DNA from: Nocardia sp. CC227C
GTDB taxonomy: Bacteria; Actinomycetota; Actinomycetes; Mycobacteriales; Mycobacteriaceae
Length of the DNA stretch: 64,000 nucleotides
Direction: 5' to 3'
NCBI RefSeq assembly: GCF_030767025.1
Contig: NZ_JASITE010000016.1
Coordinates: 1 to 64,000, forward strand
Position numbers and translations under genes: made by a program. The notes beneath the pieces were generated by a model that saw only the letters and a list, made by a program, of their open reading frames with translations, did no database searches and had not been told where the DNA came from. Shown here piece after piece: positions 51,170 through 59,805 of this stretch. Within the stretch, counting starts at the first letter, position 1. Each line of letters opens with the position of its first letter.

Positions 51170-52078
51170 TCAGCGGGGCCGGTCGGGTGCGGTGGCGTGG
51201 TGTGCGGCGGCGCGGAAGGCGGACAGGACGGCGGCGACCGCGGGGCGCCGGTCGGCGTGCGGACGGGTGGCGAGGTCGTAGAGGCGGGCGGCGCGGACAC
51301 CGGCCAGGCGCAGCATGACCAGGTTCGGGTCGCGGACGGCGAAGCGGGGCATCAGGGCGATGCCGCACCCGGCGGCGACCATGGCTTCGATCACGGAGAA
51401 GTCGTTGAGGCGCTGGGTGATTCGAGGCTGCACGCCGGTGACGGTGGCGATGGAGCGCAGCACGTCGTCCACGGGGAAGCCGCCGCGCACCGACAGCCAC
51501 TCCTCGTCGGCCAATTCGGCGGGTACCACCGCGCCGCTGCGGGCCAGCCGGTGGTCGGGCGCGACCAGCACATCGATCGGCTCCCGCATGAGCACCCGGG
51601 AGTCGACCCGCGGCCCGGCCACCGACGGTGCGTGCTCATCGCGGTGGGTGAGCACCACGTCGTAGTCCGCCAGCAGCCGCAGCACCTCCGACGGCGGCGC
51701 GTCCTCGTCGGCGGCGACCACGTCCACGCCGCTGCCCGCCAGTTCGCCCAGCACCTGCGGCAGCAGCAGCGCCGCCCCCGACGGGAACAGGGCCACCCGC
51801 ACCTGCCCGCGCGGTGAACCACGGTAGGACTCCATCTCGGCGACGGCCCGGTCCATGGCCGCCAGCACCTCGTCGGCGCGCACCACCAGCGCCCGCCCCG
51901 CATCGGTCAACCGCACCCGCCGCCCGTCCGGCTCCAGCAGCGCCACTCCGGCCTCTCGCGCCAGCACCTTCAACTGCTGCGACACCGCCGACGGTGTCAT
52001 GGACAGGGCCGCCGCCACCGCCGCCACGGTCCCGCGATCCGCCAGCTCGCGCAGCACGCGCAGCCGCTCGACGGCCAT
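51170..52078 (-). CDS. LysR-family transcriptional regulator
   Basis: About 302 residues from the ATG at 52078 (MAVERLRVLRELADRG); an upstream ATG at 52180 adds 34 low-complexity residues and is less likely. HTH segment: RGTVAAVAAALSMTPSAVSQQLKVLARE, followed by LLEPDGRRVRLTDAGRAL, and a substrate-binding domain (GQVRVALFPSGAALLLPQVL, MVAAGCGIALMPRFAV). It is divergent from the EamA transporter gene, which it probably controls (inference), with a palindrome AACAAT-TCG-ATTGTT between them. Confidence 0.87.
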   Translation of the reverse strand: MAVERLRVLRELADRGTVAAVAAALSMTPSAVSQQLKVLAREAGVALLEPDGRRVRLTDAGRALVVRADEVLAAMDRAVAEMESYRGSPRGQVRVALFPSGAALLLPQVLGELAGSGVDVVAADEDAPPSEVLRLLADYDVVLTHRDEHAPSVAGPRVDSRVLMREPIDVLVAPDHRLARSGAVVPAELADEEWLSVRGGFPVDDVLRSIATVTGVQPRITQRLNDFSVIEAMVAAGCGIALMPRFAVRDPNLVMLRLAGVRAARLYDLATRPHADRRPAVAAVLSAFRAAAHHATAPDRPR

Positions 52079-52209
52079 CGCCGTGCCCACGGTCCGCGCC
52101 GGGGTCGCTGTGGTCTTGCTCTCCCGCGCCGTCCCGGTGGCGGGTGTATCGCCGGTGGTGGGCGGATGATGCTGCGGCATAGTTCAGTTCTACTACATTA
52201 TTAGTGCAC

Positions 52210-52224
52210 AACAATTCGATTGTT
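52210..52224. promoter_or_regulatory. palindrome AACAATTCGATTGTT between LysR and EamA genes
   Basis: A perfect six-base-arm dyad with a three-base spacer at 52210-52224 in the divergent intergenic region. It fits a LysR-type operator (T-N11-A core). Confidence 0.55.
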
Positions 52225-52255
52225 CTTACCTATGGGGCGCTTCACGATGCGGGGC

Positions 52256-53215
52256 ATGAGTAGTCGTGACCGCTTGATCGGGCTCACCGTCGTCGTGTTG
52301 TGGGGGTTGAACTTTCTGGCGATCCGGGTGGGCCTGGACCATTACCCGCCGTTCTTCTTCGTGGGATTGCGGTTCGCGGTGATCGCGGTGCCGGTGCTGC
52401 TGTTCGTGCCGCGGCCGCGGGTGCCCCGGCGGTATCTGCTGATGTACGGGGCGGGGTTCGGGGTGTTGCAGTTCGCCTTCCTGTTCACCGCCATGCGGGC
52501 CGGGATGCCGACCGGGTTGTCCTCCCTGGTGTTGCAGTCTTCCGCTCCGTTCACGGTGCTGCTCGGCGCACTGCTGCTGCGCGAGCGGCTGCGCCCGATA
52601 CAGCTGGTCGGGATCGTCGTGGCCATGGCCGGTATGGCGGTCATCGGCTGGGATCGCGCGCAGTACGCGGCGCTGGTGCCCCTGCTGCTGACGCTGGCCG
52701 GTGGTTTGGCCTGGGCATTCGGCAATATCGGGTCGCGGCTGGCGGTGGCGCATGCCGAAGGGGTGAACCCGCTGCACCTGACCCTGTGGATGACGGTGGT
52801 CCCGCCGCTGCCGATGTTCGCGCTCTCGGCGCTGACCGAGGGGCCGACCACGGGCTGGCGGGATCTGGCCGAGTCCTTCACCGCGACCGGCTGGCCCGCC
52901 CTGGTGGCCCTGGCCTACATCGTCGCGCTCGGCACCATCGCGGGCTCGGGCCTGTGGACCCTGCTCATGAGCCGCTACCCGGCGGGCACCGTCGCGCCGC
53001 TGTCGCTGCTGGTGCCGGTGGTCGGCATCGCCGCCGCCTGGGCCTTCCTGCACGAAACCCCGACCGCCCTGTCCCTGCTGGGTGCGGCCGTGGTCATCAT
53101 CGGAGCCTTCACCGCCACCTCCGCCGGCCGCGCGCCCGTGAAATTCGCAAATTTGCTGGCTCTCGGTTCGAAATCCCGGACCCCAACCGACCACAGGGCT
53201 GAATCCGCTGCCTAG
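52256..53215 (+). CDS. EamA/DMT-family transporter
   Basis: About 319 residues with ten hydrophobic segments in two EamA repeats: LIGLTVVVLWGLNFLAIRVGL opens the first, LLLTLAGGLAWAFGNIGSRLAV the second. DMT exporters move amino acids, purines or other metabolites. The exact start is uncertain (52232, 52247 and 52256 are all in frame). The substrate and regulation by the adjacent LysR gene are inferred from the divergon layout. Confidence 0.85.
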   Translation: MSSRDRLIGLTVVVLWGLNFLAIRVGLDHYPPFFFVGLRFAVIAVPVLLFVPRPRVPRRYLLMYGAGFGVLQFAFLFTAMRAGMPTGLSSLVLQSSAPFTVLLGALLLRERLRPIQLVGIVVAMAGMAVIGWDRAQYAALVPLLLTLAGGLAWAFGNIGSRLAVAHAEGVNPLHLTLWMTVVPPLPMFALSALTEGPTTGWRDLAESFTATGWPALVALAYIVALGTIAGSGLWTLLMSRYPAGTVAPLSLLVPVVGIAAAWAFLHETPTALSLLGAAVVIIGAFTATSAGRAPVKFANLLALGSKSRTPTDHRAESAA

Positions 53216-53242
53216 GATCGGTCCCGGCTGGGAGGTAAGGGA

Positions 53243-55012
53243 ATGGCAGGACAGCGCATGTCCGTGTCGCGGCGGTCGGTGCTGCGCGGCACGGTCGCGG
53301 CGGGCGCGGTGACCGCGGGGGCACTGGCGACCGGGCTGCGGTCCGCCCCCGCGCGGGCGGCGGCGGGACGCCGGGTGGCGGTGCTGGGCGGCGGCGTGGC
53401 GGGGATGACGGCCGCGCACGAACTCGCCGAGCGCGGCTTCGAGGTCACCGTGTACGAGCGTCGGGCGCTGGGCGGCAAGGCGCGCAGTATGCGGGTGCCG
53501 GGCAGTGGGCGGGGCGGCCGCCCCGACCTGTGGGGCGAGCACGGCTTCCGCTTCTTTCCCGGCTTCTACCATCACATCCCAGACACCATGCGGCGAATCC
53601 CGTTCGCGGGCAACGCCAATGGCGTATGGGACAACCTGATCGCCGCACCCGAGGCGCGCTTCTCCCGACGCGACAACGACGACGTGATCATGCCGCTCGG
53701 CAGGGCGGGCCGGGTCTGGGCGACACCGGAGGACTTTCGCGAGACGGTCAGCTCGACCATCTCCACCACGGCGAAGATGCCCCATCAGGACGCCCTCTAC
53801 TTCGCCAACCGGCTGCTGGTCTTCAACACCAGTTGCGACGCCCGCCGATACGGCCAGTGGGACAACGTGTCCTGGCGGGACTATGTGGGCGCGCGCAACC
53901 GGTCCAGCGAGTTCCGCATGCTCATGTCGCGCACCCTCACCACGCTGCTGGTGGCGGCGCGGGACGATCTGGCCAGCACCCGCACCATCGGCAATATGGG
54001 CGAGCAGTTCCTCGGCAACCCGCTCGAGATCGGCAATGACGGTGCGCTGGACCGGATTCTGGACGGCCCCACCAATGAGGCGTGGATCGACCCGTGGGCG
54101 GCGCGGCTGCGCGAACTCGGCGTGCGCTTCGTCGCGGCGGAGGTGCGCGGACTCGAGGTGAGCGGCAACCGCATCGGCTCGGCCCGGGTGGTGACCGCCG
54201 ACGGCGCGGCCGAAACCGTGGCCGCCGACCACTTCGTCTGCGCCCTGCCCGTGGAGGCGGCCCGCACCCTGCTCACCCCCGAAATCCTGGCGCTGCGACC
54301 GGAATTGGCGGGGATGCACCAGCTGATGGTGGACTGGATGACCGGCCTCCAGTTCTTCCTGCGCCGCCCGACCGCCATCGCGCGCGGCCACGTCGCCTAC
54401 GTGGACTCCCCGTGGTCGCTGACCTCCATTTCGCAGGGTCAGTTCTGGCCGCGCGTGCGACTGTCCGAACACGGGGACGGCACCGTCGTCGACTGCCTGT
54501 CGGTGGACATCTCCGACTGGAACACCCCCGGCACGCTGTACGGCAAGACGGCCAAGGAGTGCACCCACGACGAGATCGTCCGCGAGGTCTGGGCGCAGCT
54601 GAAGGCCCATCTCAACGACCGCTCCGAGTTGCTGCGCGACGAGGATCTGCACTCCTGGTTCCTCGACACCGGGATCACCTGGAATGCCGCCACCCGCCGC
54701 AACGAGAACGCCGATCCGCTGCTGATCAACACGGCCGGGTCGTGGGCGCTGCGCCCGGAGTCGCACGGTGCTATCGAAAACCTCTATCTGGCAGGCGATT
54801 ACGTGCGCACCAAGGTGGATCTCGCCACCATGGAGGGGGCGTCGGAGTCGGCGCGCACGGCGGTGAACGCCATTCTGGACGTCACGGGTTCCACCGCCCC
54901 GCGCTGCCGCCTGTTCACCCTGTACCGCGCCGCGGAACTGGAGCCCTTCCGGCAGCTGGATGTCGCGCGGTACGCCAGCGGCCAGCCGAACCTCTTCGAC
55001 GGCCCGGTCTGA
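53243..55012 (+). CDS. Tat-exported FAD-dependent oxidoreductase (phytoene desaturase/amine oxidase-like)
   Basis: 589 residues. Twin-Arg signal SRRSVLRGTVAAGAV near residues 9-23, followed by AARAA-type cleavage. The FAD motif VAVLGGGVAGMTAAHELAERG is followed by YERRALGGKARS. Segments such as GEHGFRFFPGFYHHIPDTM are typical of a hydroxysqualene dehydroxylase/phytoene desaturase-like group. The C-terminus has GAIENLYLAGDYVRT with the flavin-contacting Asp. Substrate is unknown. SD GGGAGG precedes the start. Confidence 0.82.
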   Translation: MAGQRMSVSRRSVLRGTVAAGAVTAGALATGLRSAPARAAAGRRVAVLGGGVAGMTAAHELAERGFEVTVYERRALGGKARSMRVPGSGRGGRPDLWGEHGFRFFPGFYHHIPDTMRRIPFAGNANGVWDNLIAAPEARFSRRDNDDVIMPLGRAGRVWATPEDFRETVSSTISTTAKMPHQDALYFANRLLVFNTSCDARRYGQWDNVSWRDYVGARNRSSEFRMLMSRTLTTLLVAARDDLASTRTIGNMGEQFLGNPLEIGNDGALDRILDGPTNEAWIDPWAARLRELGVRFVAAEVRGLEVSGNRIGSARVVTADGAAETVAADHFVCALPVEAARTLLTPEILALRPELAGMHQLMVDWMTGLQFFLRRPTAIARGHVAYVDSPWSLTSISQGQFWPRVRLSEHGDGTVVDCLSVDISDWNTPGTLYGKTAKECTHDEIVREVWAQLKAHLNDRSELLRDEDLHSWFLDTGITWNAATRRNENADPLLINTAGSWALRPESHGAIENLYLAGDYVRTKVDLATMEGASESARTAVNAILDVTGSTAPRCRLFTLYRAAELEPFRQLDVARYASGQPNLFDGPV

Positions 55013-55064
55013 TTGTTCACAAACCCCTGGTGCCGCAGCCGGGCCGGCGAGTTCAATCGACTCC

Positions 55065-55688
55065 ATGAGCGAGATCACCGACCCCGGGGAACTACGAGAG
55101 CTGTTGGGCGCGGTGAATCCTCGCGCCGCCGCCAAGGAGCGCGTCCAACTGCACCCGCGTGATCGCGAGTGGATCGCCGCATCCCCGTTCGTGGTGCTGG
55201 CGACCAGCGACGCCGCGGGCAATTGCGATGCCTCCCCGAAGGGTGACCCCGCCGGATTCGTCCGGGTCCTCGACGACCGCACCATCGCGATACCGGAGCG
55301 ACCCGGCAACCGCCGCGCCGACGGCTACCTCAATATCCTGGACAACCCGCATGTCGGCGTGCTCTTCGTGATTCCCGGCCGCACCGAGACCCTGCGCGTC
55401 AACGGCCGCGCCCGCCTGGTCCGCGACGCCCCGTACTTCGACGACATGATCGTGCGCGGCCACCGCCCCGTCCTCGCCGTGGAGGTCGACGTCGACCAGA
55501 TCTTCTTCCACTGCGGCAAGGCGTTCCTCCGCTCCAACCTTTGGCACCCCGACCGCTGGGGCCCCGACACCCTCCCCACCGCGGCACACCTGGTCAAAGA
55601 ACTGCAACCCGATACACCCCAGTCCTTGGAAGAACTGACGCACTACTACGCCGAAGACAACTACTCCCGGTCCCTCTACAAGTCCTGA
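55065..55688 (+). CDS. FMN-dependent PPOX-family flavoprotein
   Basis: 207 residues from the ATG at 55065. Pyridoxamine 5'-phosphate oxidase-like split barrel: FVVLATSDAAGNCDASPKGDPAGFV and IAIPERPGNRRADGYLNIL are characteristic of an actinobacterial branch of PPOX proteins. HCGKAFLRSNLW follows. The cofactor is probably FMN or F420; the substrate is unknown. It lies 52 bases after the oxidoreductase gene and may be cotranscribed. Confidence 0.82.
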   Translation: MSEITDPGELRELLGAVNPRAAAKERVQLHPRDREWIAASPFVVLATSDAAGNCDASPKGDPAGFVRVLDDRTIAIPERPGNRRADGYLNILDNPHVGVLFVIPGRTETLRVNGRARLVRDAPYFDDMIVRGHRPVLAVEVDVDQIFFHCGKAFLRSNLWHPDRWGPDTLPTAAHLVKELQPDTPQSLEELTHYYAEDNYSRSLYKS

Positions 55689-55817
55689 CCCCGTGGGGAA
55701 CGCCGGCGGGGGCCGCTCGTGCGATGCCGCCGCCCTTCCCCCGGCCGCTCGGTCGGTGCGGTGTGGTTCACGTGGACCGCGTGTGACGGGGTGCGGCGGC
55801 GGCAATACACTCGCGGC

Positions 55818-57065
55818 GTGGCAGACATTTCGGTGCGCGGGCGGGTGGCGCTGCGGGCGGCGACGGCCGCGTCGTGGGCATCGCAGAAAGCCGGGCGCGG
55901 TAAGGGCTCGATGATCGGCGGCCTGATCGCGCTGAAGATCGACCCGACACTCATGACGCAGCTCGGTCGGGGACGGCGCACGGTGCTGGTGACCGGCACC
56001 AATGGCAAGTCCACCACCACCCGGATGACGGCGGCCGCGCTCGGCACCCTCGGCCGGGTCGCCACCCAGGCGGACGGCGCGAACATGGACGCCGGCATCG
56101 TGGCCGCGCTGAGCGCGAACCGCACCGCGCCGCTGGCCGCGATCGAGGTGGACGAGCTGCATCTGCCCCATGTCGCCGACGCGCTGAACCCCTCGGCGGT
56201 GGTGCTGCTCAACCTCAGTCGCGACCAGCTGGACCGGGTGGGCGAGATCAATATGATCGAACGCCGCCTGCGTGCGGGCATGGCCCGGCATCAGCACGCC
56301 GTGCTCATCGCAAACTGTGACGACGTGCTGGTCACCTCCATCGCCTACGACCACCCGAATGTGGTGTGGGTGGCGGCCGGGAGCGGCTGGCAGGTCGACG
56401 CCACCAGCTGCCCGCGCAGTGGCGAGCCCATCCTGTGGGAGGGTGACCACTGGTACAGCACCGGCACGGATTTCAAACGCCCGCAACCTGATTGGCGGGT
56501 GGACGAGCACACGCTGCACGGCCCGGACGGCCTTGAGCTGCCGCTGCACCTGGCACTGCCCGGACGCGCCAACCGGGGTAATGCCGCGCAGGCCGTGGCG
56601 GCGGCCATCGCGCTGGGGGCCGATCCTGCGCGGGCCGTGGCGGCGGCGGCGACCGTGAAGGAGATCGCGGGCCGCTACCGCACCGTTCAGGTCGGCGATC
56701 ACGCGACCCGGCTGCTGCTGGCCAAGAACCCCGCCGGTTGGCAGGAGGCGCTGTCCATGATCGACCCCGCCGCGAAGGGGCTGGTGATCGCGGTGAACGG
56801 CCAGGTGCCCGACGGCGAGGACCTGTCCTGGCTGTGGGACGTGCGTTTCGAACACTTCGAGGGCACCCGGGTGGTGGCGGCGGGCGAGCGCGCCACCGAC
56901 CTCGCGGTCCGCCTCACCTACGCCGGGGTGCAGCACACCGTCGTCGCGGATCCCCTGCACGCCATCCGCTCCTGTCCGCCGGGGCAGGTGGAGGTGCTGG
57001 CAAACTACACGGCGTTCCGCGACCTGAACCGCGACCTGGAGGAGAAGGCGGGGGTGCGCGCATGA
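55818..57065 (+). CDS. murT: lipid II isoglutaminyl synthase subunit MurT
   Basis: 415 residues from GTG at 55818. Mur ligase-like: ATP-binding GTNGKSTTTRM (60-70), central domain with LNLSRDQLDRVGEI and VAAAIALGAD. MurT with GatD amidates the D-Glu of lipid II stem peptides. The zinc ribbon, four Cys in known MurT proteins, is degenerate here: Cys198, Ser201, Ser214, Thr217, so probably no zinc is bound. Its stop overlaps the gatD start by ATGA. In M. tuberculosis the Rv3712/Rv3713 pair corresponds (from memory). Confidence 0.9.
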   Translation: MADISVRGRVALRAATAASWASQKAGRGKGSMIGGLIALKIDPTLMTQLGRGRRTVLVTGTNGKSTTTRMTAAALGTLGRVATQADGANMDAGIVAALSANRTAPLAAIEVDELHLPHVADALNPSAVVLLNLSRDQLDRVGEINMIERRLRAGMARHQHAVLIANCDDVLVTSIAYDHPNVVWVAAGSGWQVDATSCPRSGEPILWEGDHWYSTGTDFKRPQPDWRVDEHTLHGPDGLELPLHLALPGRANRGNAAQAVAAAIALGADPARAVAAAATVKEIAGRYRTVQVGDHATRLLLAKNPAGWQEALSMIDPAAKGLVIAVNGQVPDGEDLSWLWDVRFEHFEGTRVVAAGERATDLAVRLTYAGVQHTVVADPLHAIRSCPPGQVEVLANYTAFRDLNRDLEEKAGVRA

Positions 57066-57943
57066 GCGAGCGAAACGACCGACCGGAAGCCGCCGCCGCG
57101 CAGGACACGGCCGACCGTGGGAGGTCCGCGGGCGTGCGGGACAGTGCGGCCTCGTCGGAGGCGGCGGATGTCACCGCGGCGCGCATCGCGGCCGCCGCGC
57201 GGGTGGAACAGGCCGCGGCGCAAGGGAAGCGATCGAGCGAGTCCACGGTGCGCATCGGTCTGGTGCTGCCGGACGTCATGGGCACCTACGGCGACGGCGG
57301 CAATGCGGTGGTGCTGCGGCAGCGGTTGCGCATGCGCGGGTACGACGCCGAGATCGTCGAAATCTCGTTGAGCGAACCGGTTCCCGATTCGCTCGACATC
57401 TACACCCTGGGCGGTGCGGAGGATTCCGCGCAGCGCCTGGCCACCCGTCATCTACAGCGCTACCCCGGCTTGCAGGCCGCCGCCGGGCGCGGAGTCCCGG
57501 TGCTGGCCATCTGCGCGGCCATCCAGGTGCTCGGCCACTGGTACGAGACCTCCTCGGGCGAACGCGTGGACGGCGTCGGCCTCATCGACGTCACCACCTC
57601 CCCGCAGGCCGAGCGCGCCATCGGCGAGGTGGTCACCAACCCGATCCTCGCCGGTTTGAGCCAGCCCCTTACCGGCTTCGAGAACCACCGTGGCGGAACG
57701 AAACTCGGCGGCGAGGCCACCGGTCTGGCCCGCGTCACCCGCGGTGTCGGCAATGGCGTCGGCGACGGACTCGAGGGCGTGGTGCAGGGCTCGGTCATCG
57801 GCACCTACATGCACGGTCCCGCCTTGGCCCGCAACCCCGAACTCGCCGACTATCTGCTCGCCGAGGCCCTCGGCGTCGATTCCCTCCCGGCCCTGGATCT
57901 CCCCGAGGTGGACCAGCTCCGCCGCGAACGCCTCCGCGCCTGA
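57062..57943 (+). CDS. gatD: lipid II isoglutaminyl synthase glutamine amidotransferase subunit GatD
   Basis: 293 residues. Class I glutamine amidotransferase fold: catalytic Cys151 in VLAICAAIQVLGHWYE and His251 in IGTYMHGPALARN; GGAEDSAQRLATRH is the glutamine-site segment. GatD supplies ammonia to MurT. It starts by ATGA overlap with murT, so the pair is coupled. A 60-residue Ala/Ser/Glu-rich N-terminal extension precedes the first strand (VRIGLVLPDVMG) and is unusual for GatD; the true start might be downstream, but no better ribosome site is visible. Confidence 0.9.
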   Translation: MSERNDRPEAAAAQDTADRGRSAGVRDSAASSEAADVTAARIAAAARVEQAAAQGKRSSESTVRIGLVLPDVMGTYGDGGNAVVLRQRLRMRGYDAEIVEISLSEPVPDSLDIYTLGGAEDSAQRLATRHLQRYPGLQAAAGRGVPVLAICAAIQVLGHWYETSSGERVDGVGLIDVTTSPQAERAIGEVVTNPILAGLSQPLTGFENHRGGTKLGGEATGLARVTRGVGNGVGDGLEGVVQGSVIGTYMHGPALARNPELADYLLAEALGVDSLPALDLPEVDQLRRERLRA

Positions 57944-58066
57944 TCGGATGCGTTTCCCGCGCCGCACCGAGCCTGGTGTCCGGGTGGGACATTGCGAACG
58001 TGTTGAGGTGCGGGCGACGGCCCGGTAGTGTCGCGCGCGGCCATTGGTTGATGAGGAGGTGGCCGG

Positions 58067-59692
58067 TTGCGCAGGCGCGCCGTATTGAAGGCTGCCGGGC
58101 TGGCGGCTTTGCTGGCGGGCGTCGGGACGGGAGCCGCCATGCGCGGCGCCGGACCGGCGTCGGCGAATTTCCTGTGGCACGCGCTGTTCGAGGCTTGGGT
58201 GCCGGAAATCTTTGCGCCGCTACCGGATCCGCCCGAGCACACCGAGGCCATCGTCATCGGGTCGGGGTTCGGCGCTTCGGTCACCGCGCTGCGGCTGGCC
58301 CAAGCCGGGGTGCGGAACACGGTGCTGGAGCGCGGATCCCGGTGGCCCAACGACCCGTGGCGGGAGATCTTCACCGGCGACGACCTGCCGGACGGCCGCG
58401 GGTTCTGGCATCGGAACACCTTCACCGGTGTGACCAAGGTGCCGATGTCGTTCGCCGGCTTCGGCGGCGTCCTCGATGTGACCGAGTACCCGGGCATCGA
58501 CGTGTGGCGGGCCGCGGCGGTCGGCGGCGGGTCGGTGATCTTCACCGGGGCCATGGTCGCGCCCGAGCGGCATCTGTTCGACGCGGTCTTCGGCGGCGTC
58601 GTGAACTACGACGAACTGGACCGCGTCTACTACCCGCGCGTCCGGCAGATGCTGCGGCTGAGCCCCATGCCCGCGGATGTGTACGCCTCCGCGCCGTTCA
58701 CGCACTCGCGCATCTGGGACCAGCAGGCGCGGGCGGCGGGCTACCAGCCCACCGCCAACGACTCCATCTTCGACTGGAACATCATTCGCGGTGAGCTGGC
58801 GGGCACCACCCGCGCCTCCGCGATCGCCGCGCGCAGCAATCTCGGCAATTCCAACGGCGCGAAGTTCGATCTCAACCAGAACTACCTGCGCTACGCCGAG
58901 GCCACCGGCAAGACCGGCATCTATCCCGGACACCGGGTGGACGCCATCGCGCAGGACGGCGACCGGTACGTGGTGACGGTGACCAAGCTGGCCCCCACCG
59001 GCCGGGTGCTGTCCACCCGCACCCTCACCTGCGACCGCCTGTTCCTGGGCGCGGGGTCGGTGGGCACCTCCGAACTGCTGGTGCGCGCCCAGGCGACCGG
59101 TGCGCTGCCGCGCCTCAACGAGCACATCGGCGACGGCTGGGGCACCAATGGCGACGTGGTGCTGGCGCGCGGCGCGAACGCCCTCACCGGGGTCGGCAAC
59201 GGTGTCCCGAGCGCCAGCCGCATCCTGGACGAGTCGGGTGTGCCGCTGACCCTCGAGAACTGGTATGTGCCGGGCATTCCCGTGGACACCGGCGCCATCG
59301 CATCGCTGGGGATGGTCCTGGACCCGACCCGCGCCCGCTTCGGCTACGACCGCGCCGCCGACCGGGTCGGTCTGAGCTGGCCCGCGCACGCCCAGACACA
59401 GGTGCTGGCCGCCTGCCGTGCCGTCGACGACCGGATCGCCGAGCGCGGCAACGCGATCGTGGACTACACGCCCATCGGCTACGACGCCCAGGCGTTCTTC
59501 ACCGCCCACCCGCTCGGCGGCGCGGTGTTGGGCCGCGCCACCGACGCCTACGGCCGTGTGCACGGCCACCCGGGCCTGTATGTGATGGACGGCGCGGCCC
59601 TGCCCGGCAGCACCGCCACGGTGAACCCGTCGCTGACGATCACCGCCGTCGCCGAGCGCAATATCGAGGCCATCCTCCGCGCCGGACGCTAG
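58067..59692 (+). CDS. Tat-exported GMC oxidoreductase, cholesterol oxidase-like
   Basis: 541 residues from a TTG start at 58067; AGGAGGT lies seven bases before it and decides the start. Tat-like signal MRRRAVLKAAGLAALLAGVG (Arg-Arg pair, Ala-rich core), then FAD motif AIVIGSGFGASVTALRL. Catalytic His481 in AHPLGGAVLG and Asn520 in TVNPSLTITA match the cholesterol oxidase (ChoA, type I) His and Asn, with a similar spacing. Probably oxidises a 3-hydroxysteroid outside the cytoplasm. Substrate is inferred. The catalytic Glu could not be located from sequence alone. Confidence 0.82.
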   Translation: MRRRAVLKAAGLAALLAGVGTGAAMRGAGPASANFLWHALFEAWVPEIFAPLPDPPEHTEAIVIGSGFGASVTALRLAQAGVRNTVLERGSRWPNDPWREIFTGDDLPDGRGFWHRNTFTGVTKVPMSFAGFGGVLDVTEYPGIDVWRAAAVGGGSVIFTGAMVAPERHLFDAVFGGVVNYDELDRVYYPRVRQMLRLSPMPADVYASAPFTHSRIWDQQARAAGYQPTANDSIFDWNIIRGELAGTTRASAIAARSNLGNSNGAKFDLNQNYLRYAEATGKTGIYPGHRVDAIAQDGDRYVVTVTKLAPTGRVLSTRTLTCDRLFLGAGSVGTSELLVRAQATGALPRLNEHIGDGWGTNGDVVLARGANALTGVGNGVPSASRILDESGVPLTLENWYVPGIPVDTGAIASLGMVLDPTRARFGYDRAADRVGLSWPAHAQTQVLAACRAVDDRIAERGNAIVDYTPIGYDAQAFFTAHPLGGAVLGRATDAYGRVHGHPGLYVMDGAALPGSTATVNPSLTITAVAERNIEAILRAGR

Positions 59693-59805
59693 CCGGGTTC
59701 GACACGAAGCGGTGGGCGCGCAGCCTCGGCCCGCTTCGGTTCCGCCCGCGGCACCGAAGCGGCAACTACTCTCGGCTTGGCTGTTTCGAGGTGGAAGGGG
59801 CCGTT

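Noticed and set aside
47145..51500. Very long (1451-codon) open frame on the minus strand
   Set aside because: Antisense to leuA and the MinD-like gene, caused by high GC at third codon positions; no domain match.
52226..55309. 1027-codon frame antisense to the EamA and FAD oxidoreductase genes
   Set aside because: The plus-strand genes carry clear domains and the minus translation does not.
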